From Bacteroidaceae bacterium (GTDB lineage: Bacteria > Bacteroidota > Bacteroidia > Bacteroidales > Bacteroidaceae), in the NCBI GenBank assembly GCA_017546505.1, contig JAFYWV010000020.1:27334-91333 (forward strand): a stretch of 64,000 nucleotides of DNA, written 5' to 3'. The translations under genes and the position numbers were made by a program. Each line of letters begins with the position of its first letter. Position 1 is the first letter of the stretch. Of the stretch, positions 8,527 to 17,946 are shown one piece after another. The notes under the pieces were generated by a model. The model searched no databases, had not been told where the DNA came from, and saw only the letters and a program-made list of their open reading frames with translations.

Positions 8527-9480
8527 ATGCGTGTAATCGATTATATAAATTCATCTTCAGAAACGGCTTTCTCGTTTGAGGTGCTCCCGCCATTGAAAGG
8601 CGTGGGTACCGGCAGACTTTTTGGGAATATAGACCGTCTTATGGAGTTTAATCCCGCTTGTATAAATATAACGACTCATCACAGCGAACCTGTATATCAG
8701 AGCCTTGGCGATGGCACATACAGGTTGGGTTCAATACGTCGTCGTCCAGGAACTGTGGCTGTTGCGGCGGCAATACATCATCGTTTTGGTGTTCCTGTTG
8801 TACCCCACATATTGTGCAACGGTTATACGCTTGAGGATACTGAATATGCCTTGATAGATTTGCAATTGTCGGGGATTACCGACATCTTGGTGTTGCAGGG
8901 CGACAGATGTAAGGGTGACGCGAATACAGCTCCGGCCAAATGTGGCAACAGGTATGCAATAGATTTGTTGCGTCAGGTGAACCGTTTCAACGAAGGCTTT
9001 TTTGTTGATGGTACACCAATCAAAGAGCCGGGAGTCCCTTTTTCTTGTGGCGTGGCCTGTTACCCCGAGAAACACGAAGAGGCGCCTAATATGGAGAGTG
9101 ACCTTGCTGTCTTGAAAAAGAAAGCCGACGAGGGTGCTGCATACGCTGTTACGCAGATGTTTTTCGACAATAGAAAGTATTTTGCTTTTGTGGAGCGTGC
9201 AAGGGCTTTGGGTATAAATATTCCTATAATCCCGGGAATAAAGCCTATACATCGTCTTTCGCAGATGAATGTGTTGCCAAAGACTTTCCGTGTGGATTTG
9301 CCTACAGAACTGGTGAATGAGCTTGTGAAATGCAAGGATGATGCCGCGGTGGCACAGGTTGGTTGTGAGTGGGGAGTGCAGCAGTGCAGAGAACTTATGG
9401 AGCACGGTGTACCAAGCTTGCACTTCTATACGCTCAATGCGTTTGACAGTGTTTATAACATAGCTAAAGCGATATTCTGA
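8527..9480 (+). CDS. metF: methylenetetrahydrofolate reductase
   Basis: 317 residues from the ATG at 8527, ahead of the conserved FSFEVLPPLKG segment; an in-frame start 30 bases earlier is less likely. It reduces 5,10-methylene-THF to 5-methyl-THF with NADH and FAD, feeding methionine synthesis. Family marks include ITTHHSE near residue 45, the LVLQGDR FAD-binding turn, and AYAVTQMFFDN. The stop codon overlaps the start of holB by one base, so metF, holB, ricT and gldH form one transcript. Confidence 0.96.
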   Translation: MRVIDYINSSSETAFSFEVLPPLKGVGTGRLFGNIDRLMEFNPACINITTHHSEPVYQSLGDGTYRLGSIRRRPGTVAVAAAIHHRFGVPVVPHILCNGYTLEDTEYALIDLQLSGITDILVLQGDRCKGDANTAPAKCGNRYAIDLLRQVNRFNEGFFVDGTPIKEPGVPFSCGVACYPEKHEEAPNMESDLAVLKKKADEGAAYAVTQMFFDNRKYFAFVERARALGINIPIIPGIKPIHRLSQMNVLPKTFRVDLPTELVNELVKCKDDAAVAQVGCEWGVQQCRELMEHGVPSLHFYTLNAFDSVYNIAKAIF

Positions 9481-10619
9481 TGGCGGTGTTTTTTAAGGAT
9501 ATAATTGGGCAAAAGGACATTGTCGACAGGCTGCGTCGCAGTGTCGACGAGAACAAACTCGCGCACGCCCTTCTCATAACAGGTCCGCAGGGTAACGGCA
9601 AACAGCCTATTGCCATTGCGCTTGCGAATTATCTGCTTTGTGGTAATGGTGGTGGTGATGCTTGTGGCGCTTGTCCGGCTTGCGTGAAATTATCCAAATA
9701 CATACATAGCGACCTACATTTTGTCTTTCCTGTAAAGAAGAGAAAAAACAGTTCAAGCGATAGTGCTCCGGTTAGTGATGATTATATTGCTGAGTGGAGG
9801 GAACTGTTGCTGAAAAATCCCTATTTCAGTTATGACGATTGGCTTGCAAAGTTGGATGTCGAGAACCAGCAGCCGATGATATATGAACGCGAGAGCGGTG
9901 AGATTTTGCACAAGCTGTCTATGCAGTCGCGTGAAGGTGGCTGGAAGGTTGTCGTTATATGGTTGCCCGAGAAGATGAAAGAGGCCGGTTCGAACAAGTT
10001 GTTGAAGATTATTGAGGAGCCACCGCACAAGACTTTGTTCTTGCTTGTATCGGAAGAACCCGACAAAATCATCTCTACGATATTGAGTAGAACACAGCGT
10101 ATCGATGTTCCCCGAATAGCTCGAACCGACATAGAGAATGCGCTTGTTGCGCGTTATGGACTTGCTTTTGATGATGCAAAGGTTGTGGCGCAGCAGAGTG
10201 CAGGAAACTGGGAAAAGGCCGAGGAGATGTTGTCGGTCAGCGAAGAGAAGGCGTTATATCTCGACCTCTTTATGCAACTTATGCGAGTGGCTTACGCCCG
10301 CAATATCAGGGAGATGAAAGCTTGGAGCGAGCAGGTTGCGGCAATGGGGCGTGAGAGGCAGAAACGTCTGCTTGAGTATTGTCAGCGTATGATACGCGAG
10401 AACTTTATTATGAACTTCAAAGAGGATGATATGCTTTATATGTCGCAAGCCGAACGTAATTTCTCTGTGAGGTTCTCGCCTTTTGTGAATGAACGCAATA
10501 TCTTCGGTATAATGGAAGAACTCTCTGAGACCCAGAGACACATAGAACAGAATGTTAATGCAAAAATGGTCTTCTTCGATATGTCGTTGAGGATGATTGT
10601 TTGGATAAAAAATAGATAA
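9480..10619 (+). CDS. holB: DNA polymerase III subunit delta' (clamp loader)
   Basis: 379 residues. As the clamp-loader delta' subunit it helps open and load the beta sliding clamp during replication. Visible are the AAA+ nucleotide-binding region (ITGPQGNGKQPIAIALAN), a zinc-module cysteine cluster (CGACPACVKL), and SRTQR in the sensor region where active clamp-loader ATPases have SRC. The divergence of the ATP site is normal for delta'. The start overlaps the metF stop, and ricT begins directly after the stop. Confidence 0.85.
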   Translation: MAVFFKDIIGQKDIVDRLRRSVDENKLAHALLITGPQGNGKQPIAIALANYLLCGNGGGDACGACPACVKLSKYIHSDLHFVFPVKKRKNSSSDSAPVSDDYIAEWRELLLKNPYFSYDDWLAKLDVENQQPMIYERESGEILHKLSMQSREGGWKVVVIWLPEKMKEAGSNKLLKIIEEPPHKTLFLLVSEEPDKIISTILSRTQRIDVPRIARTDIENALVARYGLAFDDAKVVAQQSAGNWEKAEEMLSVSEEKALYLDLFMQLMRVAYARNIREMKAWSEQVAAMGRERQKRLLEYCQRMIRENFIMNFKEDDMLYMSQAERNFSVRFSPFVNERNIFGIMEELSETQRHIEQNVNAKMVFFDMSLRMIVWIKNR

Positions 10620-11783
10620 ATGGAAAAAAGATATAAAGAGAATAATGGCTGTGCCGGTATCTGTTGTAAGGGATGCGGTAAGATGGATGCGCCACTCAAC
10701 ACTTTTGATTGGCTTGCGGCTGTGCCCGGCAATGAGGAGTACACTGATATTGTAGAGGTGCAGTTCAAGAATACACGTAAAGGGTATTATAGGAACAGCA
10801 ATAACATACCTTTGCAGAAGGGCGATGTGGTTGCTGTCGAGGCCAGCCCGGGTCACGATATAGGCAAGGTGACTATGACGGGTCGTTTGGTGCTTTTGCA
10901 GTTGAAGAAGACCCGCCTTACCCCCGAGAGCGAATTCAAACGCATATATCGCAAGGCCCGTCCTGTAGATATGGAGAAATATGAGGAGGCTAAGGCGCGT
11001 GAGCACGATACTATGATACGTTCGCGCCAGATAGCCAAGGACCTTGCGCTTGATATGAAAATCGGTGATGTGGAGTACCAGGGTGACGGTTTGAAGGCAA
11101 TATTCTACTATATAGCAGATAATCGTGTCGATTTCCGTCAGCTCATAAAGGTACTTGCCGACGTTTTCAAGGTGAAGATTGAAATGAAACAGATTGGTGC
11201 CCGTCAGGAGGCCGGACGTATTGGTGGTATCGGTCCTTGTGGCAGGGAACTTTGCTGTGCGACATTCACCACCAATTTTGTGTCGGTGTCAACTGCTGCT
11301 GCGCGTTTCCAGGATGTGTCGCTCAACCCACAGAAACTGGCCGGGCAGTGTGCAAAGCTCAAATGTTGCCTCAATTATGAGGTCGATGCTTATGTAGAGG
11401 CATCAAAGAGATTGCCGCAACGCGACATTGAACTGGAGACAAAGGATGGTACATACTATTTCTTCAAGTGCGATATTATGCGCGGTGAGGTTACATACTC
11501 GACAGACAAGCATATTCCTGCAAATCTTGTCACAATAACAGGGCGCAGGGCTTTTGCTGTGATAGAGATGAATAAGCGTGGAGAGCGTCCCGATAGTTTG
11601 AACAATGAGTCGGTTCAAGAGTCCAAACGTTCGGCCGATTTGCTTGAGCAAGAGAATATCAACCGTTTCGACAGCGTTCACCGCAACAATAAGAAACGCC
11701 GTAAAGGTGGTGGAAACCGTAATGACTCGAAAAAGGGCAATGCAAAAAGAGATAAAGAGAAGGGTGCTTCTGCCGAGAATTAA
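10620..11783 (+). CDS. ricT: PSP1-domain / RicT-like iron-sulfur regulatory protein
   Basis: 387 residues. Cysteine clusters stand at the N-terminus (CAGICCKGCGK) and in the core (GPCGRELCCATF and CAKLKCCLNYE), and the PSP1 core includes IEMKQIGARQEAGRIGGIG. In Bacillus the RicT/YaaT-RicA-RicF complex carries Fe-S clusters and assists RNA processing; in Bacteroidetes this protein is typically encoded next to holB and gldH, as here, and its role is unproven. The C-terminus is a lysine/arginine/asparagine-rich disordered tail that could bind nucleic acid. The gldH start lies inside its 3' end. Confidence 0.82.
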   Translation: MEKRYKENNGCAGICCKGCGKMDAPLNTFDWLAAVPGNEEYTDIVEVQFKNTRKGYYRNSNNIPLQKGDVVAVEASPGHDIGKVTMTGRLVLLQLKKTRLTPESEFKRIYRKARPVDMEKYEEAKAREHDTMIRSRQIAKDLALDMKIGDVEYQGDGLKAIFYYIADNRVDFRQLIKVLADVFKVKIEMKQIGARQEAGRIGGIGPCGRELCCATFTTNFVSVSTAAARFQDVSLNPQKLAGQCAKLKCCLNYEVDAYVEASKRLPQRDIELETKDGTYYFFKCDIMRGEVTYSTDKHIPANLVTITGRRAFAVIEMNKRGERPDSLNNESVQESKRSADLLEQENINRFDSVHRNNKKRRKGGGNRNDSKKGNAKRDKEKGASAEN

Positions 11784-12243
11784 GACTCTTTTGCTTGCTG
11801 TCCTGTTGCTTGTGTCGTGCGATGGAACGGTTTATCATCGCTTTGAACAGGTGGATGATGCAGGCTGGATGGCCGGCGACACTTTGTCGTTCCTTTATGA
11901 GCCGGGCGCTCTTGTCTCCGGTGGTGAGGCTATGGATGTTACTCTTCAGGTGAGATATGGCGCAGATTATAGGTTTAAGAACCTTTATGCTTGTGTTGAG
12001 ACATTTAGAGCCCGTGACAGCGTTTTGTTGTCGGTAGATACTCTTTGTTGCTGTATGTATGATGACAATGGACGCAGATTAGGGTACACTGCGGGAACAA
12101 TATATCAAAACAGCAGTGAGCCGGTAACGGTTGCAGTCTCTCCGGTGGACACGCTTCTGTTCAAGGTTACGCACATTATGGATGTCGACTCTCTGAAGGA
12201 TGTCTTTGACGTTGGTTTGAGGCTTGCCAATATTGAAATGTGA
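11740..12243 (+). CDS. gldH: GldH-like gliding/T9SS-associated lipoprotein
   Basis: 167 residues from ATG 11740, overlapping the ricT 3' end by 44 bases; a GTG at 11764 would give a shorter signal peptide and is also possible. The signal peptide ends in the lipobox LLLVSC, followed by DGTVYHRFEQVDDAGWMAGD, typical of GldH. GldH is required for gliding in Flavobacterium and persists in non-gliding Bacteroidales, where it is linked to the type IX secretion system. The T9SS core is encoded 20 kb away at 31.6-37.5 kb. It is the last gene of the metF-holB-ricT-gldH unit and converges on rodA with a 6-base gap and no obvious terminator. Confidence 0.8.
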   Translation: MQKEIKRRVLLPRIKTLLLAVLLLVSCDGTVYHRFEQVDDAGWMAGDTLSFLYEPGALVSGGEAMDVTLQVRYGADYRFKNLYACVETFRARDSVLLSVDTLCCCMYDDNGRRLGYTAGTIYQNSSEPVTVAVSPVDTLLFKVTHIMDVDSLKDVFDVGLRLANIEM

Positions 12244-12249
12244 GCCTGT

Positions 12250-13716
12250 TTATTTGTTGACACTTCTGTCGGCGTCAATTCTCAGGAATATGAACAGCAG
12301 TATGGAGAACCCAAGGAATGATGAGCCTCCGTAGCTGAAAAACGGCAAAGGAATGCCTATAACCGGGACAAGTCCAAGTACCATCCCTACGTTTATGGTG
12401 AAGTGAAGAAAAAATATCGAGGCGACGGCATATCCGTATGCTCTTCCAAAACGGTCGTCTTGCCTTTCGGCAAGGTGTATTATTCTTAATATGAATATTA
12501 CAAACATTGTCAACACGAACGCCGAGCCTGCAAATCCCTGTTCTTCGCCAATTGTGCAGAATATGAAATCAGTGTCCTGTTCGGGCACATATTTCAGTTT
12601 TGTCTGTGTGCCATTCAGGAACCCCTTTCCAAAGACTCCGCCCGAGCCAATGGCAATCTTGGACTGGTGTACGTTGTAGCCGGCTCCGCTAAGGTCTTCC
12701 TTGAGTCCCAATAGAACCTCTATCCTTATCTTTTGATGTGGCTGCAATACATTCTGCATAACATAGCTGCAAGAGTAGTTGAAGGCTATAGCTCCAACGA
12801 TATACAGGGCTACCCAGAGGTTCTTCTTCTCCTTTTGTAATCTTGTCTGCAAAAGCAGGTATATGACGTCGAATGCCAAAAGAAGGTATTGGGTTATCAT
12901 TATGTTGAATTCGACAAGGTATATTGCAACCCAATATGATAATAATGTAAAGGAAGCATTTGTTGCAAGCAGAGTGATGAATGTCCTGCTGTCCTTGCAC
13001 CAGAACTTTACCAACGAAATGGAGATTATCTGTATTATTACGGTGGGGGCATATTGTCCTATGCTTATGGACAGCTTTTCCATTATTGTGCTGTCGAACT
13101 TTATTCCAACCACAAAGTAGACGATGGCGCTTATACCCGTGAGCAGGAAAATTCCTGTCATACCTTCTCGGTAGAGCACAAGAAACAGCGCCAGATATAC
13201 CAGTGCGCTGCCTGTCTCTTTTTGCGCAATTATAATAAGCATTGGCAGCAATATGATTCCTACCGCTTTAAGAAAGTCGCTGTTGTTGCTCATTTTGAAC
13301 TCTCTTTTTCCAATGAAAGCCGCAAGCATCAGCGCTGTGGCTGATTTCATAAATTCAGCAGGTTGTATTTTGAAAGAACCAAAAGAGATCCACGAGCCGG
13401 AACCTTTGGTGTCATCGGCAATAAAAATGGTTAGTATGCCCAAAAGCATTGTAGCTGCAAATACTATAATAGAGAGGTTACGGTATGTGAGTTTGGGTAT
13501 ACATAATAATATCAGGCTGCATAAGAGTGATACTCCCATCCACATAGCTTGCTTGCCGCTTCGTTCACCCTGATTGAAAAAGTCGGCAAATCCGCTGTCT
13601 ATGTAGCTGTGCGTGGAGCCACATATTGCAAGCCAACCCATTATAGCAAGCATTGCAAACAGTATTATGGTAGGCCAATCCACTCTTTTGAATATGTTAT
13701 CGCTCTTCCTTTCCAT
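12250..13716 (-). CDS. rodA: rod-shape peptidoglycan polymerase RodA
   Basis: 488 residues with about ten membrane helices, a SEDS-family glycosyltransferase that polymerises lipid II during side-wall elongation. The C-terminal signature is clear: GIPLPFFSYGGSSFLGFSI, and upstream the family loop GSGGVFGKGFLNGTQTK. It is longer than E. coli RodA because of extra helices in the middle, normal in Bacteroidetes. It overlaps the PBP2 gene by 20 bases and ends the mreBCD-mrdA-rodA series, so the polymerase and its partner transpeptidase are made together. Confidence 0.95.
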   Translation of the reverse strand: MERKSDNIFKRVDWPTIILFAMLAIMGWLAICGSTHSYIDSGFADFFNQGERSGKQAMWMGVSLLCSLILLCIPKLTYRNLSIIVFAATMLLGILTIFIADDTKGSGSWISFGSFKIQPAEFMKSATALMLAAFIGKREFKMSNNSDFLKAVGIILLPMLIIIAQKETGSALVYLALFLVLYREGMTGIFLLTGISAIVYFVVGIKFDSTIMEKLSISIGQYAPTVIIQIISISLVKFWCKDSRTFITLLATNASFTLLSYWVAIYLVEFNIMITQYLLLAFDVIYLLLQTRLQKEKKNLWVALYIVGAIAFNYSCSYVMQNVLQPHQKIRIEVLLGLKEDLSGAGYNVHQSKIAIGSGGVFGKGFLNGTQTKLKYVPEQDTDFIFCTIGEEQGFAGSAFVLTMFVIFILRIIHLAERQDDRFGRAYGYAVASIFFLHFTINVGMVLGLVPVIGIPLPFFSYGGSSFLGFSILLFIFLRIDADRSVNK

Positions 13717-15541
13717 AGTAAATCTTTTTATTGCAGATGCTTTCGGCTTTTTTCTCGCTCTCTTCGCTCAAATTACCGTTAAGGTATTTTTCTATCATCA
13801 ATGCCCCAATGGGAACTCCGTACTCTGCACCAAAACCTCCGTTCTCTACATAAACGGAAACAGCAATCTTGGGATTGTTCATCGGTGCAAATCCAAGAAA
13901 TACGGAGTGGTCGTTCCCTTTGTTCTCGGCTGTTCCTGTCTTTCCGCAGACTTCAAGGCCGGGAATGTTGGCTGCGCGGCAAGTTCCGCCTATTACGGCG
14001 TGGCGCATACCTTTTATAACCTCTTCGTAGGACGAGGGACTTACCATTGTGCTCTTTGGGGTGAGGTATTTGCTTGCAATTGTGTCGTTCTCAACCTCTT
14101 TCACTATGTGAGGTATGATGTATCTGCCCCTGTTGGCAATTGTTGCTCCAAGGTTTGCTATCTGAAGCGGTGTGAGTGTTACCTCGCCCTGTCCTATCGA
14201 TATGCTGATTACGGTTACTGCGCGCCAATAGTTTCCATAGTGGCGTGTGTAATACTCGGCATTTGGTATCATTCCTCTTACCTCTCCCGGGAGGTCAACG
14301 CCCAGGGTGTACCCGAAACCCATTGACACCATATAGTCGCGCCATTTGTTCATTGCCGCCTTTGTGCCTCCATATTTGCTCATAGAGAACATTCGGTGCA
14401 ATCCCCAACAGAAGTAGGCGTTGCACGATGTTGCGATAGCCTCTTTCAGCGCTGTCGGCGATGAGTGCGCGTGGCATCCAAGGCGGAACTTGTTGAAAAC
14501 GAATCCCATACTGCAAGGGAATGCAGTTTGTGGTGTTACGACTCCCTCTTCCAGAAACATTGCAGCCTGGGATGTCTTGAATGTTGAACCGGGCGGGTAT
14601 GTTCCCATTATGGCGCGGTTAAGCAGTGGCTTGTTCTTGTCCTTGGATAGCTCTTTGTGGTTTTTTCCTCGGTCTCGTCCGGTGAGCAATGCCGGGTCGT
14701 ATGATGGCGATGATACCATACAGAGGATTTCTCCGGTCTCGGGTTCTATGGCCACAATACTGCCAATCTTGTTCTGCAACAGGCGCTCTCCAAGCATCTG
14801 CAGTTCGATATCAAGGCTAAGTGTGAGGTTCTTGCCCCTGACGGCCGGGGTATCGAATGTTCCATTGTTATATTTGCCTTGTATACGTCCGTGTGCATCT
14901 CGCAAAAGTACTTCCGTTCCTTTTTCTCCTCGTAGCTGTTTTTCGTATGATGCTTCAAGTCCTTGTGTGCCGATGTAATCTCCCTGTTGGTAATATGAGT
15001 CTTTGTCTATATGTCTTTGTGATACTTCACCAACGTCGCCAAAGAGAACACCGGCCACTCCGTGATTGTATTGCCTGATGTATCTCTTGCGTATGTAGAA
15101 GCCTTTAAACAGAAAATTCTTCTCCTGGAACACTGCGAACTCCTCCATTGGTATTTGTGTCATAAATACCTGTTCTGTGTATTGTGAGTAGCCGGGATTG
15201 TATTTCCTGTTCTTTACACGTTCCATACGTTGCGTAAACTCCTCAATGCTTATGCCCAATGTGTTGCATAGCTCAAGTGTGTCGACTCCCTTGATTTCGC
15301 GTGGAATGAATGTGATGTCGTATGCTGGCTTGTTGTACACCAAAAGCTCTCCGTTGCGGTCATACATCTGTCCGCGTGACGGGTAGAGTGTCTTCTTGTA
15401 GAAAGCATTGCTGTCGGCCTTGCTCTTGTAGTCGTCACTGTTTATCTGTAGTGTATATAGCTGTGACAGATATGTGATGAATACCAATAGGATAACTCCC
15501 GACAATATGTACTTGCGGCTTTCGTAGCTGTTGTCTTTCAT
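13697..15541 (-). CDS. mrdA: penicillin-binding protein 2 (elongation transpeptidase)
   Basis: 614 residues from the ATG at 15541; a TTG at 15562 lies within mreD and is not favoured. An N-terminal membrane anchor (YILSGVILLVFITYLSQLY) is followed by the pedestal domain and the transpeptidase domain with STFK (PGSTFKTSQA), SCN (TSCNAYF) and KTG (CGKTGTAEN) motifs. It cross-links side-wall peptidoglycan in the periplasm as partner of RodA and is a beta-lactam target. mreD lies 4 bases upstream and rodA overlaps its 3' end. Confidence 0.96.
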   Translation of the reverse strand: MKDNSYESRKYILSGVILLVFITYLSQLYTLQINSDDYKSKADSNAFYKKTLYPSRGQMYDRNGELLVYNKPAYDITFIPREIKGVDTLELCNTLGISIEEFTQRMERVKNRKYNPGYSQYTEQVFMTQIPMEEFAVFQEKNFLFKGFYIRKRYIRQYNHGVAGVLFGDVGEVSQRHIDKDSYYQQGDYIGTQGLEASYEKQLRGEKGTEVLLRDAHGRIQGKYNNGTFDTPAVRGKNLTLSLDIELQMLGERLLQNKIGSIVAIEPETGEILCMVSSPSYDPALLTGRDRGKNHKELSKDKNKPLLNRAIMGTYPPGSTFKTSQAAMFLEEGVVTPQTAFPCSMGFVFNKFRLGCHAHSSPTALKEAIATSCNAYFCWGLHRMFSMSKYGGTKAAMNKWRDYMVSMGFGYTLGVDLPGEVRGMIPNAEYYTRHYGNYWRAVTVISISIGQGEVTLTPLQIANLGATIANRGRYIIPHIVKEVENDTIASKYLTPKSTMVSPSSYEEVIKGMRHAVIGGTCRAANIPGLEVCGKTGTAENKGNDHSVFLGFAPMNNPKIAVSVYVENGGFGAEYGVPIGALMIEKYLNGNLSEESEKKAESICNKKIYYGKEER

Positions 15542-15545
15542 ATTG

Positions 15546-16049
15546 TCATTTATTTGGAGCAAAGAACTCTACTACCACTGCGAATAACATTGTGAGAGCG
15601 GTGCTGCTGATTGTGCCTATGAGCAGCGTGGTGATGTGTCTCACGGTGAAAAGTTCGAGAGGGAAAAGTACCGCGTAGAACATTGTGATGCAGATTGCTG
15701 CATATACGATGTATCCTCCCCATTTAAGGCTCTTTACACCCGGGATGAAGTCGTCCGGTAGTCCTTTGTGTGTGAATGCGGCAAGTATATATTTGCGTGA
15801 AAATGCCATAGCTGTTGCTGCTGCAGAGTGGATGCCGGGTGTGTTACAGAATATATCGGTTATTATACCAAAGAGAAAACCCCAGATGATTGCTTCGTTC
15901 TGTGTGGTGTGGCGTGGCAACTTTAGCAGGAATATGGTGAATATGCAAGCAGTGGCATAGCCAAAGAGGTGTATTTGGCTGAATATGATGACTTGTGCCA
16001 ATGCAAGGAGCACAAAGTTTCTTGCCCGTATGATTGTTCTGCTTGTCAT
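15546..16049 (-). CDS. mreD: rod-shape-determining membrane protein MreD
   Basis: 167 residues with five to six predicted membrane helices. MreD is the integral membrane part of the elongasome that contacts MreC and PBP2/RodA. Sequence conservation in this family is low; the call rests on hydrophobicity, length and position, with mreC ending 4 bases upstream and mrdA starting 4 bases downstream. Confidence 0.88.
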   Translation of the reverse strand: MTSRTIIRARNFVLLALAQVIIFSQIHLFGYATACIFTIFLLKLPRHTTQNEAIIWGFLFGIITDIFCNTPGIHSAAATAMAFSRKYILAAFTHKGLPDDFIPGVKSLKWGGYIVYAAICITMFYAVLFPLELFTVRHITTLLIGTISSTALTMLFAVVVEFFAPNK

Positions 16050-16053
16050 TTCT

Positions 16054-16890
16054 TTAGTTTATGCTCTCTTCAAGAAGTTTTTGCTCTTCTCTGTTGTTGT
16101 TGCCGACAACAAATACATTGTCTATGTTCGAAAAGTCTACGAACAGTTTTACTTGTGCACGGTAGGACTGGCCGTCGGCCGAGTCTTCGAGACGTTCTAT
16201 CTGTCCCAAAGGTATGCCAGCCGGGAACATTGACGAGAAACCGCTTGTTACAACAGTGTCTCCACTTTCGAACAACTCATAGCGTGGAAGGTCAATGAGG
16301 TATGAGCGCTGTGTGTCACTGCCGTCCCATTTGAGTGTACACAAGGCTTTGTCCTTTACCTTGCAACTTATTATGCTGCGGCTGTTGAGCAACGGCATTA
16401 CAACTGTGAAGTTGTCCGATGCCGTGACTGTGACGCCAATCACGCCTTGGTGGTTGAACACCCCCATCTGGTCACCAACCCCTTGTGATAGACCTTTGTC
16501 AATGGTTATGAAGTTATTAATTTTGTTGATGGAGTTGTTGACTACCTTTGCCGTGTTGTAGTAGAAACCATCGTTGTGGTATGTCTGCTCTATGACGGCA
16601 ATTGAGGTGCTGTCTTCGTATTTCCTTAGCCTGTTTTTTAAAGCCTCAATCTCGTTTATCAGCGCGTTGTTGTAGTTGATGAGGGCCTCATTCTCGTCTT
16701 TAAGCCCAAAGTAACTGTCGACATTGGTCATTGCCGTGTAGATATTTCCGGCAATGCTGTTGGCCGATGTGAATAGTGTCGCTTTCTGATAGTTGTTGAA
16801 ACAGACAACAAGCACAATACTGATTCCTTCCAGTAACAGGAATAAGAACCAGTGATTGTGCTTGATTAGAATATCCAGTATCGACCGCAC
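16054..16890 (-). CDS. mreC: rod-shape-determining protein MreC
   Basis: 278 residues. One N-terminal membrane helix (HNHWFLFLLLEGISIVLVVC) and a coiled-coil (about residues 60-95) precede two periplasmic beta domains with the family phrases TIDKGLSQGVGDQMGVFN and VTSGFSSMFPAGIPLGQI. It links MreB filaments to PBP2 outside the membrane. It lies between mreB (16 bases upstream) and mreD. Confidence 0.94.
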   Translation of the reverse strand: MRSILDILIKHNHWFLFLLLEGISIVLVVCFNNYQKATLFTSANSIAGNIYTAMTNVDSYFGLKDENEALINYNNALINEIEALKNRLRKYEDSTSIAVIEQTYHNDGFYYNTAKVVNNSINKINNFITIDKGLSQGVGDQMGVFNHQGVIGVTVTASDNFTVVMPLLNSRSIISCKVKDKALCTLKWDGSDTQRSYLIDLPRYELFESGDTVVTSGFSSMFPAGIPLGQIERLEDSADGQSYRAQVKLFVDFSNIDNVFVVGNNNREEQKLLEESIN

Positions 16891-16906
16891 GGTGCTCTCT
16901 GTTTTT

Positions 16907-17923
16907 TTATCTCATCAGGAACGGGTATGTGAGGTCGTTAAGCGCAAGCGATGTACCCTTTGCAACGCAGTAGAGCGGGTTCTCTGCGATGTGGAAAGGT
17001 ATGTTGATTTTGTTGGACAAACGCTTGTCGAGACCGCGCAACAGTGCACCTCCTCCGGCAAGGTAGATGCCATTGTGTACAATGTCTGCATATAGTTCCG
17101 GTGGTGTCTGCTCAAGAGCGCTGATGATGGCATTCTCAATCTTTATGATTGACTTGTCGATACAGTGTGCAATCTCCTGGTAGCATACCGGTACTTCAAT
17201 AGGCATTGCTGTTATGCGGTTAGGACCGTGGACAATATAGTCCTGTGGTGCCTCGTCGCCAAGGTCGGTGAGGGCAGAGCCGACGTGAATTTTGATACGC
17301 TCGGCCATACGCTCGCTGACGCGTACGTTGTGCTGGCGGCTCATATAGTCCTGGATGTCGGCGGTGAAGTCATCACCTGCGGTGCGCAGTGAGCCGTTAG
17401 AAACAATGCCGCCAAGTGATATTACGGCAATCTCGGTTGAACCACCACCTATGTCAACGACCATATTACCCTCGGGGGCAAGGACGTCAAGGCCAATACC
17501 TAATGCCGAAGCCATTGGCTCATAAATCAGATATACATCACGTGCTCCGGCGTGTTCTGCCGAGTCACGTACGGCACGCAGTTCAACCTCGGTAGAGCCG
17601 TAAGGAACGCCAATGACCATTCTGAGTGAAGGTGTGAACAATTTACTGCCCATATTCACCTTTTCTATGAAACCGCGCATCATCATTTCGCAAGCGTAGA
17701 AGTCTGCGATGACACCGTCTCTCAACGGACGGATGGTCTGTATATTGGGGTTGGTCTTCTCGTGCATCTGCTTTGCCTTCTTACCGACGGCAATCATCTT
17801 CTTTGTTCCGTCGATAGCTACAACCGATGGCTCGTCAACGACAATCTTGCCATCGTATGATACGATGGTGTTGGCTGTACCCAAGTCGATGGCAACGTCT
17901 TTTGTAAATGAAAATAGACCCAT
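16907..17923 (-). CDS. mreB: actin-like rod-shape protein MreB
   Basis: 338 residues, full length. The ATPase phosphate loops are visible: DLGTANT near the N-terminus and VVDIGGGSTEIAVIS in the middle, with LAGGGALLRGLDK near the C-terminus. MreB polymerises under the inner membrane and directs the elongation machinery. It is the first cell-shape gene of the cluster and starts 23 bases after purH, so it may be read from the purH promoter. Confidence 0.97.
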   Translation of the reverse strand: MGLFSFTKDVAIDLGTANTIVSYDGKIVVDEPSVVAIDGTKKMIAVGKKAKQMHEKTNPNIQTIRPLRDGVIADFYACEMMMRGFIEKVNMGSKLFTPSLRMVIGVPYGSTEVELRAVRDSAEHAGARDVYLIYEPMASALGIGLDVLAPEGNMVVDIGGGSTEIAVISLGGIVSNGSLRTAGDDFTADIQDYMSRQHNVRVSERMAERIKIHVGSALTDLGDEAPQDYIVHGPNRITAMPIEVPVCYQEIAHCIDKSIIKIENAIISALEQTPPELYADIVHNGIYLAGGGALLRGLDKRLSNKINIPFHIAENPLYCVAKGTSLALNDLTYPFLMR

Positions 17924-17946
17924 TTTCCTGTTTTCGTTTTTTAGAA

